Positions 1 through 5,038 of a stretch of 5,100 bases of DNA are shown here, one piece after another. A program made the position numbers and the translations under genes. The notes below the pieces were generated by a model. The model did no database searches. It saw nothing but the letters and a program-made list of their open reading frames with translations, and was not told the DNA's origin. Source of the DNA: Pseudomonadota bacterium (lineage in GTDB: Bacteria > Pseudomonadota > Gammaproteobacteria > Xanthomonadales > Xanthomonadaceae); contig JAHWKC010000192.1 of the NCBI GenBank assembly GCA_019348095.1, forward strand, positions 1-5,100, read 5' to 3'. Position 1 is the stretch's first letter, and each line of letters opens with the position of its first letter.

Positions 1-2
1 AG

Positions 3-92
3 ATGGCTCTGCCGCTCCACGTTCGCCGGCCAGGCGATCGTCTCCGGGTACTGCGGTCCCGCGACGATGAAGCGGCCGCTCGGCCAGCGGCG
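3..92 (-). CDS. Fragment resembling a CgeB-family glycosyltransferase-like protein (about 30 codons)
   Basis: Read on the minus strand, in the same frame as the ROK kinase to its right, this stretch encodes WPSGRFIVAGPQYPETIAWP followed by ANVERQSHL, then leaves the window. From memory of the family, the run GRF-[IV]-VAGPQYP-x-x-I-x-WPANVER-x-x-HL is typical of CgeB/DUF3880 proteins with a Glyco_trans_1_2-like domain, where it forms a strand of the C-terminal Rossmann-type domain. It is not what a ROK kinase has after its GGGVVAAGELLLEPAR segment. There is no start, no stop and no room for a domain assignment, so this is only a fragment. The shared EPARR stretch at 87-101 is where the two families could have been joined. 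The alternative is a divergent ROK C-terminus; I think that is less likely. Confidence 0.45.
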
Positions 93-782
93 CGCCGGCT
101 CGAGCAGCAGCTCGCCGGCCGCGACCACGCCGCCGCCGATCACGACGACCTCGGGGTTGAGCATGTTCACGAGGTTGGCGATACCGACGCCGAGCCAGCC
201 GCCGATCAGCGCGAGAGCCTCAACCGCCGCGGCGTCGCCGTCGTGGGCGAGCTCCGTGACCAGCGGCCCCGTGAGCGGGCGCCCGTCCTCGAGCGCGCGC
301 CCCAGGGCGGTATCGGGCCGCGAGGCGACCGCCAGCGACGCCGCCCGCACGAGCGCCGTCCCGGACGCCACCGACTCCAGGCAGCCGCGGTTGGGGCAGG
401 ACCCCTGGCACGGCGGGCCGTCGAGGTCGACGACCATGTGCCCGAGCTCCGCGGCGGCGCCGACCGACCCCCGGTACAGCTCTCCCCCGAGCACGAGCCC
501 GCCGCCGATGCCCGTCCCGAGCGTGAGCATCACGAGCTCGGAGGCGCCCCGGCCGGCGCCCGCGCGCGCCTCGGCGAGCGCAGCGCAGTTGGCGTCGTTG
601 TCGATCGTCACCGGCAGTCCGAGCCGCTCGGCCATCAGGTCGCGGAAGGGGAGATGGTTGAGCGGGAGGTTGACCGCCATCACCGCCGTGCCGGTCCGCT
701 GGTCGATCAGGCACGGAATCCCGAACCCCACGCCGACGACCTCGCCGTCGAGCAGCGCCTGCGTGGAGCCGAGCGCCAGGCC
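93..782 (-). CDS. ROK-family sugar kinase (glucokinase-like), internal fragment lacking both ends
   Basis: About 230 codons are open on the minus strand. ROK kinases phosphorylate glucose or related sugars with ATP in the cytoplasm; some members are repressors. In order one sees VGVGFGIPCLID, then NLPL, then IDNDANCAALAEA, whose Asp (codon at 594-596) is the expected catalytic base. LGTGIGGGLVLGGELYRG is the ATP phosphate loop. A zinc/sugar module has His (438-440) and three Cys (408-410, 396-398, 381-383) in CQGSCPNRGCLES. Near the end comes NPEVVVIGGGVVAAGELLLEPAR. A full protein is about 310-320 residues, so roughly the first 60 and last 30 are absent. The CxxxC spacing and the GTC/CTC/GAG-rich codons recall Thermoleophilia homologues (recollection, not a search). 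No helix-turn-helix is visible, but the N-terminus is missing. The right edge is uncertain by about 20 bases, where PpiD coding begins on the other strand. Confidence 0.85.
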
Positions 783-1838
783 GAGGCCGCGCAGCTCGCC
801 GAACAGGCGCGGGCGCCCGGGGCGGACTTCGCGGCGCTGGCGCAGGCCAGCAGCGACGACCCCGGTTCCAGTGCCGAGGGCGGCGACCTCGGCTGGATCA
901 ATTCGGGAATGATGGAGGGCGCGTTCGAGGACGCGCTGTTCGCGATGGAAGCCGGGCAGATCAGCGATCCGGTCCGGACGGACTTCGGCTGGCATGTCAT
1001 CCAGTTGCGCGAGATCAACGCCGGCACGCAGGAGAGCTTCGAGGACGCGCGTGAAGCACTGGCGGTCGAGCAGGCGCAGGAGGATCGCGAGCGTGCCTTC
1101 AACGAATATTCCGGTGAGCTTATCGACCTGATCTACCGCAATCCGTCGTCGCTGGCGCCGGCCGCGCGCGAGATGAACCTGCCGGTGCAGAAGGTCGGGC
1201 CGATCTACCGCGACGCTCCTGCGGGCGCGAGTGACGGCATCGCAGCCACGCCGGCGGTCAGGCGCGCGGCGTTTTCCGACACGCTGATCCAGGACGGTAC
1301 GGCCAGCGACCTGATCGAGATTTCGCCAGACCGCAGCGTCGTCATCCGGGTGGTGGAGCACACCCCGGAGCGCACGCAGCCGTTGCCGCAGGTCCGCGAG
1401 CAGGTGATTGCCGCCATCCGGGCCGAGCGCGCCCGCGAGGCCGCCATGGCCCAGGCCGATGCACTGCTGGCGCGACTGCGCGAGGGCGAGACGCTGGAGG
1501 CGATCGCCACCGCCGAGGAACTGCCGCCGCCGCAGTCGGTGCCGAACCTGCCGCGCGGCGCGCCGCTGCCGGAGCCGTCGGTGACGGAGGCGATTTTCGC
1601 CGCCGCCACGCCGGCCGAGGGCGAGGTCACCCCGGGCAAGGCGGCGCTGTCGGACGGCCGCATCGTGCTGTTCACAGTCAGCGCGGTGAGTCCGGGCGAT
1701 GCCAGCACGATCGGTGATCAGCAGCGCGAAGTGTTGCAGCAGCAGATTGGTCAAGTCGCGGGCATGGACGACATGCGCGCGCTGGTCAGCGCCCTGCGCC
1801 AGCGCATGGAAATTACCGTCAATGAGGCCAATCTTTAG
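783..1838 (+). CDS. ppiD: Peptidyl-prolyl cis-trans isomerase PpiD, C-terminal part (5' truncated by a junction)
   Basis: PpiD is an inner-membrane-anchored periplasmic foldase that helps newly exported proteins near the Sec translocon. About 351 residues remain of a usual 620-650. The fragment opens inside the parvulin domain: GADFAALAQ, then SSDDPGSSAEGGDLGWINSG (849-908), the AFEDALFAME helix, and DFGWHVIQL (981-1007), which closes the domain. The rest is the PpiD-type C-terminal region, with a helical stretch around VREQVIAAIRAERAREAAMA and a final helix RALVSALRQRMEIT before the TAG at 1836-1838. The expected N-terminus (short cytoplasmic tail, one membrane helix, SurA-like chaperone region) is absent. 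The plus frame stays open back to position 3, but that sequence is the antisense of a ROK kinase. The edge is judged from protein similarity, about 765-790. In related genomes ppiD usually follows lon and hup. It converges on fabI. Confidence 0.9.
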   Translation, partial: EAAQLAEQARAPGADFAALAQASSDDPGSSAEGGDLGWINSGMMEGAFEDALFAMEAGQISDPVRTDFGWHVIQLREINAGTQESFEDAREALAVEQAQEDRERAFNEYSGELIDLIYRNPSSLAPAAREMNLPVQKVGPIYRDAPAGASDGIAATPAVRRAAFSDTLIQDGTASDLIEISPDRSVVIRVVEHTPERTQPLPQVREQVIAAIRAERAREAAMAQADALLARLREGETLEAIATAEELPPPQSVPNLPRGAPLPEPSVTEAIFAAATPAEGEVTPGKAALSDGRIVLFTVSAVSPGDASTIGDQQREVLQQQIGQVAGMDDMRALVSALRQRMEITVNEANL

Positions 1839-1851
1839 CAGCCGGTAAGAC

Positions 1852-2060
1852 GGCCGCTGCGCGGCCTGCGAGTCGCGCCTTCAGCGGCTGTAAGCAGGAA
1901 AGTCGGCGGCTGCGCCGCCTGCAAGTCAGGTGCGAAAGGCACTCGCTCGTCCGCTGTCTTTCGCCCTTACGCGTTTACAGCGCCAGAGGCGCGACTTACA
2001 GCCCGCACAGCGGGCGGCTCAGAAGCGCCGAAGGCGCGACCCACAGGCCGCACAGCGGCC
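1852..2060. repeat. Array of short perfect hairpins in inverted arrangement (REP-like) between convergent genes
   Basis: Six perfect stem-loops with 3-nt loops and one decayed copy lie here. They are 1852-1866 (GGCCGC-TGC-GCGGCC), 1875-1887 (GCGCC-TTC-AGCGG, decayed), 1905-1919 (GGCGGC-TGC-GCCGCC), 1980-1992 (GCGCC-AGA-GGCGC), 2001-2015 (GCCCGC-ACA-GCGGGC), 2025-2037 (GCGCC-GAA-GGCGC) and 2046-2060 (GGCCGC-ACA-GCGGCC). Fifteen-nt and 13-nt hairpins alternate. Mostly 8-nt linkers read TGCGAGTC and TGCAAGTC in the left half, and GACTTACA and GACCCACA in the right half, which is the reverse complement of TGYRRGTC. The right half is therefore flipped relative to the left. No T-tract follows any stem, so these are not canonical intrinsic terminators. 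They could still slow polymerase, protect the 3' ends of both mRNAs, or be remnants spread by a RAYT-type transposase. The 236-bp gap holds no gene that I can see. Confidence 0.85.
1932..1964. repeat. Central dyad of the repeat array (GCGAAAG / CTTTCGC)
   Basis: GCGAAAG at 1932-1938 is exactly complementary to CTTTCGC at 1958-1964, with 19 bases between. It sits where the flanking hairpin array switches orientation, roughly midway between the ppiD and fabI stop codons. A small competing hairpin, GTGC-GAAAG-GCAC, occupies 1930-1942. The arm ending in CTTTC gives the plus strand a short pyrimidine run but no T-tract, so a terminator role for ppiD is possible but not shown. Confidence 0.5.
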
Positions 2061-2074
2061 GACTTGCGGCTTCA

Positions 2075-2866
2075 TCACTCCTCGCCGATCCCGGTCATCC
2101 CGAGGATGTTGTAGCCGGCATCGACGTAGGTCACCTCGCCGGTCACGCCGCTGGCCAGGTCCGAGCACAGGAACGCGGCGACATTGCCGACATCCTCGAT
2201 GGTCACGGTGCGGCGCAGTGGGGCGTTCTCCTCGACGTGGCCGAGGATCTTGCGGAAGCCGGCGATGCCGGCCGCGGCCAGGGTCTTGATCGGGCCGGCC
2301 GAGATCGCGTTGACACGGGTGCCCTCCGGGCCGAGGTTGTAGGCCAGGTAACGCACCGTCGCCTCCAGGCTGGCCTTGGCCACGCCCATGACGTTGTAGC
2401 CGGCCAGCGCGCGCTCGGCGCCGAGGTAGGTCAGGGTCAGGATCGAACCGTTGCGCGCGGCCATCATCGGGCGCGCGGCCTTGGCCATCGCGGCCAGGGA
2501 ATAGGCCGAGACGTCGTGGGCGATGGCGAAGTTCTCGCGCGTCAGGCCGTCCAGGAACTGCCCGGCGATGGCCTCGCGCGGGGCGAAGGCGATCGCATGC
2601 ACCAGGATGTCGAAGCCGTCCCAGTGCTGGCCCAGTTGCTCGAAGCAGCGGGCGATCTGGGCGTCATCGCTCACGTCCAGCGGCAGCACGATCTTGCTGC
2701 CACATTCGGCCGCCGCCTTCTCCACCCGCGACTGCAGCTTCTCGTTCTGGTAGGTGAAGGCCAGTTCGGCGCCTTCTCGGTGCATCGCCTCGGCGATGCC
2801 GCTGGCGATCGAACGCTGGCTGGCGATGCCGGTGATCAGTGCGCGCTTGCCTTGCAGGAAACCCAT
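2075..2866 (-). CDS. fabI: Enoyl-[acyl-carrier-protein] reductase FabI (NADH-dependent)
   Basis: This enzyme carries out the last step of each cycle of type II fatty-acid elongation, reducing trans-2-enoyl-ACP to acyl-ACP with NAD(P)H in the cytoplasm; it is the triclosan and isoniazid-class target. The 263 residues match the usual FabI length. Visible are the atypical short-chain-dehydrogenase cofactor motif [16 protein letters not shown] (from residue 13), LDVSDD, HAIAFAP (90-96), and the catalytic set Tyr147, Tyr157 and Lys164 in [20 protein letters not shown]. After these come [15 protein letters not shown] and the C-terminal VTIEDVG and [15 protein letters not shown]. Residue 93 is Ala where E. 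coli FabI has Gly93. The ATG has GAGGT 8 bases upstream, and the gene ends in tandem TGATGA. It lies 90 bp after mltD on the same strand and converges with ppiD. FabV and FabK are different families and are excluded by the motifs. Confidence 0.97.
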   Translation of the reverse strand: MGFLQGKRALITGIASQRSIASGIAEAMHREGAELAFTYQNEKLQSRVEKAAAECGSKIVLPLDVSDDAQIARCFEQLGQHWDGFDILVHAIAFAPREAIAGQFLDGLTRENFAIAHDVSAYSLAAMAKAARPMMAARNGSILTLTYLGAERALAGYNVMGVAKASLEATVRYLAYNLGPEGTRVNAISAGPIKTLAAAGIAGFRKILGHVEENAPLRRTVTIEDVGNVAAFLCSDLASGVTGEVTYVDAGYNILGMTGIGEE

Positions 2867-2874
2867 GGGGTGCT

Positions 2875-2879
2875 ACCTC
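2875..2879 (-). promoter_or_regulatory. Ribosome binding site of fabI (GAGGT)
   Basis: On the minus strand GAGGT lies 8 bases before the ATG at 2866-2864. This fixes the start that gives the canonical N-terminus [13 protein letters not shown]. Confidence 0.75.
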
Positions 2880-2906
2880 GATAGTGAGCGACGGCCGCGG
2901 CGGCCG

Positions 2907-2928
2907 GGGCAAAGACGCTAGTTTGCCC
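2907..2928. promoter_or_regulatory. 7-bp perfect inverted repeat upstream of fabI (possible operator or hairpin)
   Basis: GGGCAAA (2907-2913) and TTTGCCC (2922-2928) are exact reverse complements separated by 8 bases, inside the 90-bp gap between the mltD stop and the fabI start. A second smaller hairpin, GGCCG-CGG-CGGCC, is at 2893-2905. On the minus strand a weak -35-like TTGGCC followed about 18 bases later by CAAACT would overlap this dyad, so it could be an operator over a fabI promoter. It could equally be an RNA hairpin that reduces read-through from mltD. I recognise no known regulator site. Confidence 0.35.
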
Positions 2929-2956
2929 TGCGCGCCGTGCGGCGGCCAATCACGTC

Positions 2957-4138
2957 TCACTCCGCGGCGCCGGCCTGGGCATCGATGGTGAGCACCTTGC
3001 CCGGCTGCAGCACGCTGCCGACCGCGAGCCCGTTGCGCTGGAGCAGGTCGCCCAGGCGGATTCCGTAGCGCCGGGCGATCGTCCACGGGTTGTCGCCGCG
3101 CACCACCGTGTGTCGACGCGGTGAGTCCGGCGACGCGGGTGCCGCCGCGGTTGAGCCGTTCCGTAGCGAGGCGGGAGTGGAGGCGGCAGTCAGCGCGGAG
3201 TGGGTCGCGGTGAACCCGGTCCCGGCGGCGGCGAGCAGCTGTGCCGGGGCAGCGCCGGTCCGGCGGATCCGACCCTTGCGGAACGCGGGGTTGAGCCGCT
3301 GCAGGCGGCCGGCGTCCTGGCCGGCGAGTTCGGCGAACTGCGCGATCCGCTCGATCTCGAGCGGCACCTCGACCGCCTCCAGCCGCGGCACCGGGCGATC
3401 GAGTGCCTGCAACCACTCCTCGCGGCCCCCGGCCTGCAGCAGCAGGCACGACAGCGCGTGGATCTTGCGCACGTAGGCGTGGGTGATGCGCGGCAGGCCC
3501 GGCAGTTCGGCCGGCCGCGCGTCGCGGGCGACCTGGCCGCCGCGCTTGAGCGCGCCGAAGATGCGGTACTCGCCGGCGTTGTAGGCCATCGCCGCCAGGC
3601 GCCAGTCGCCGGCGAACATGCCGTGCAGCGTCTTCAGGTAGCGCACCGCGGCGCGGGTCGAATCGACTGGTGACAGCCGCCCGTCGTAGCTGGTGTTGAT
3701 CGCGATGCGGTGGTTGCGGGCCGTGCGGGTGATCATCTGCCACAGCCCGGCCGGGCCGGCGGGGCTGCGCGCGCCCGGCTGATAGCCGCTCTCCACGAAC
3801 GGGATCAGCGCGTATTCGGTCGGCAGGCTGGACGCGCGCAGCTGATCGACCACGTAGCCGAACAGCGGCAGCAGTTCGTCATCGGGCTCGGCCAGCCGTG
3901 TCGGCACGGCCGCGAAGTGGCTGCGCCAGCGGGTGCTCACGTCGACACCGCAGTCCACATCGGCGAGGCCGTCGCGGAAGTTGCGGTAGATCTCGCCGCC
4001 GCTGCGGTGGTCGGCGTCCGCCGCGGGCAAGGACACGGAGTCGGTCGCAGCTACGGATTCGGATGCCGGTACGCTGCCGGCCCACGCCGGTACTGCGGCG
4101 GCGAAGCACAGGCAGGCGACCGCAAGCAGGCGCCTCAC
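2957..4138 (-). CDS. mltD: MltD-type membrane-bound lytic murein transglycosylase with one C-terminal LysM
   Basis: The protein (393 residues) should cleave the MurNAc-GlcNAc bond of peptidoglycan in the periplasm, forming 1,6-anhydroMurNAc ends. Residues 1-20 form a Sec signal peptide, probably cut after AWA (AWA/GS). The SLT domain spans about 85-235, with catalytic Glu116 in LIPFVESGYQP, then PAGPAGLWQMITRTARNHRI, DSTRAAVRYLKTLH and LAAMAYNAGEYR. A low-complexity Ala/Ser/Pro linker (about 300-340) leads to a single LysM, HTVVRGDNPWTIARRYGI to LQPGKVLTID (343-386). The start is GTG at 4138-4136, overlapping the gloB TGA by four bases, with GGAAGGA 12 bases upstream. An in-frame extension to 4378 would lie inside gloB and hide the signal peptide. 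E. coli MltD is a lipoprotein of about 450 residues with two LysM. This one is shorter and lacks a convincing lipobox, since AVAC at Cys9 is too near the N-terminus. Confidence 0.88.
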   Translation of the reverse strand: MRRLLAVACLCFAAAVPAWAGSVPASESVAATDSVSLPAADADHRSGGEIYRNFRDGLADVDCGVDVSTRWRSHFAAVPTRLAEPDDELLPLFGYVVDQLRASSLPTEYALIPFVESGYQPGARSPAGPAGLWQMITRTARNHRIAINTSYDGRLSPVDSTRAAVRYLKTLHGMFAGDWRLAAMAYNAGEYRIFGALKRGGQVARDARPAELPGLPRITHAYVRKIHALSCLLLQAGGREEWLQALDRPVPRLEAVEVPLEIERIAQFAELAGQDAGRLQRLNPAFRKGRIRRTGAAPAQLLAAAGTGFTATHSALTAASTPASLRNGSTAAAPASPDSPRRHTVVRGDNPWTIARRYGIRLGDLLQRNGLAVGSVLQPGKVLTIDAQAGAAE

Positions 4139-4914
4139 GCGCGAAACCCGTCCTTCCAGCGCCGCAACTCGGCGAGCGTCTCCACCGCATCGCGCGGCGG
4201 ACGTCCCAGCCGCGCATGAACCGCGGCGATGACCGCCGGGCAGTCGGTGCGCAGGAACGGATTGCCCGCGCGTTCTTCGGCGAGCGTGACCGGCAGCGAC
4301 GGGCGGCCGGCATGTCTCAGGGCGCGCACCTCGTCGACGCGTTGCCGTAACGCCTGGTTGTCGGGCTCGACCACGCACGCGAATGCCGCGTTGGACAGCG
4401 TGTACTCATGCCCGCAGCAGATCGCGGTGCGATCGGGCAGCGCCGCCAGCCGCGACAGTGAGCCGTGCATCTGGGCCGGCGTGCCCTCGAACAGGCGGCC
4501 GCAGCCCAGGCTGAACAAGGCGTCGCCGCAGAACAGCAGCCCGTCTCCCGGGGCGTTGACCAGATGGAACGCGACGTGGCTGCGCGTATGGCCCGGCACT
4601 GCCAGCACGTCCAGCGACCAGGGCCCGATCTGCACCCGGTCGCCGTCGCCCACGCGCTCGGTGGCGGTGCTGATCCGATCGTCGAATGGCGCGTAGATCG
4701 GTAATTCCGGCCAGCGCTGCAGCAGGGCCGGCGTGCCGCCGATGTGGTCGTCGTGGTGGTGGGTCAGCAGCACCGCCAGCGGTCGCAGGCCCTGCTCGGC
4801 AGCGGCAAACACCGGCGAAGCCTGGCCGGGATCGACGATCAGCGCACTGCCGTCATCAGCCGAGACGGTCCAGATATAGTTGTCGTCGAAAGCGGGCAGG
4901 GCCTGCAGATGCAT
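4135..4914 (-). CDS. gloB: Hydroxyacylglutathione hydrolase (glyoxalase II, GloB)
   Basis: GloB hydrolyses S-D-lactoylglutathione to D-lactate and glutathione, the second step of methylglyoxal detoxification in the cytoplasm. The 259 residues fit the family (about 250-260). It is a metallo-beta-lactamase-fold enzyme with the binuclear metal site THHHDDHIGG (from residue 51: His52, His54, Asp56, His57), His109 in VPGHTRSH, Asp131 in FCGDALF, and His169 in CCGHEYTLSN. The C-terminal glutathione-binding helical part includes EERAGNPFLR and ends WKDGFRA. The start at 4914 gives MHLQALPAFDDNYIW, the normal family N-terminus, with GGGAG 9 bases upstream. A longer in-frame reading to 5049 has no family support and would overlap the divergent gene. 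It is first of a gloB-mltD pair with overlapping stop and start. No residue of the active site is missing. Confidence 0.96.
   Translation of the reverse strand: MHLQALPAFDDNYIWTVSADDGSALIVDPGQASPVFAAAEQGLRPLAVLLTHHHDDHIGGTPALLQRWPELPIYAPFDDRISTATERVGDGDRVQIGPWSLDVLAVPGHTRSHVAFHLVNAPGDGLLFCGDALFSLGCGRLFEGTPAQMHGSLSRLAALPDRTAICCGHEYTLSNAAFACVVEPDNQALRQRVDEVRALRHAGRPSLPVTLAEERAGNPFLRTDCPAVIAAVHARLGRPPRDAVETLAELRRWKDGFRA
4151..4157 (-). promoter_or_regulatory. Ribosome binding site for the GTG start of mltD (GGAAGGA, within gloB)
   Basis: GGAAGGA lies in the last codons of gloB, 12 bases before the GTG at 4138. The spacing is somewhat long, but together with the GTGA overlap it suggests that ribosomes ending gloB re-initiate on mltD. 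Confidence 0.5.
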
Positions 4915-5038
4915 GATGCGACACTCCCAGTGTGGGCCCCGCCGGCAGTCGCCGCTGCGGCGGAATCGTTTCGGATCTCCCGCCATGGGCTTCCCACGGC
5001 ACCGTGACCATGCCCGCGCGCTCCCATCACCGTCAACA
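4915..5038. promoter_or_regulatory. Divergent intergenic region, expected to hold promoters for gloB and the right-hand gene
   Basis: These 124 bases separate two divergent starts, so at least one promoter is expected here. For gloB a -35-like TTGACG (minus strand, 5038-5033) is followed about 18 bases later only by a poor CATGGT, so I do not assign it firmly. A short dyad, CACGG-CA-CCGTG, is at 4995-5006. Nothing matches a regulator site that I know. Confidence 0.35.
4924..4928 (-). promoter_or_regulatory. Ribosome binding site of gloB (GGGAG)
   Basis: GGGAG sits 9 bases before the ATG at 4914-4912 and supports that start over the upstream in-frame ATG at 5049. Confidence 0.65.

Noticed and set aside
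220..714. Minus-strand 164-codon open frame starting MPDRPADRHGG
   Set aside because: It is shifted one frame from the ROK kinase reading and is almost purely Arg/Gly/Ala/Pro; it is a GC-rich shadow with no motif.
750..810. Insertion sequence or integron boundary explaining the ROK/PpiD joint
   Set aside because: I found no terminal inverted repeat, target duplication, attC-like site or transposase fragment near the joint; both sides are uninterrupted coding sequence.
67..912. Plus-strand 281-codon open frame, Ser/Pro/Arg rich
   Set aside because: It lies antisense to the ROK kinase and continues across the junction into the wrong frame of ppiD; low-complexity composition and no family features.
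1852..2060. CRISPR array
   Set aside because: Repeats are only 13-15 bp self-complementary hairpins with near-identical 8-9 bp linkers, copies are inverted midway, and there are no unique 30-40 bp spacers or cas genes.
1839..2074. tRNA gene or canonical rho-independent terminator between ppiD and fabI
   Set aside because: No cloverleaf, T-loop consensus or CCA end could be found, and none of the GC-rich stems is followed by a T-tract on either strand.
1930..2289. Plus-strand 119-codon open frame starting in the ppiD-fabI gap
   Set aside because: Its first third is translated hairpin repeat and the rest is antisense to fabI; there is no ribosome binding site and the product is Arg/Ser rich.
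2664..3743. Minus-strand 359-codon open frame across the mltD and fabI boundary
   Set aside because: It is out of frame with both MltD and FabI, whose motifs are clear in the other frames, and its Arg/Pro-rich product is typical of a shadow.
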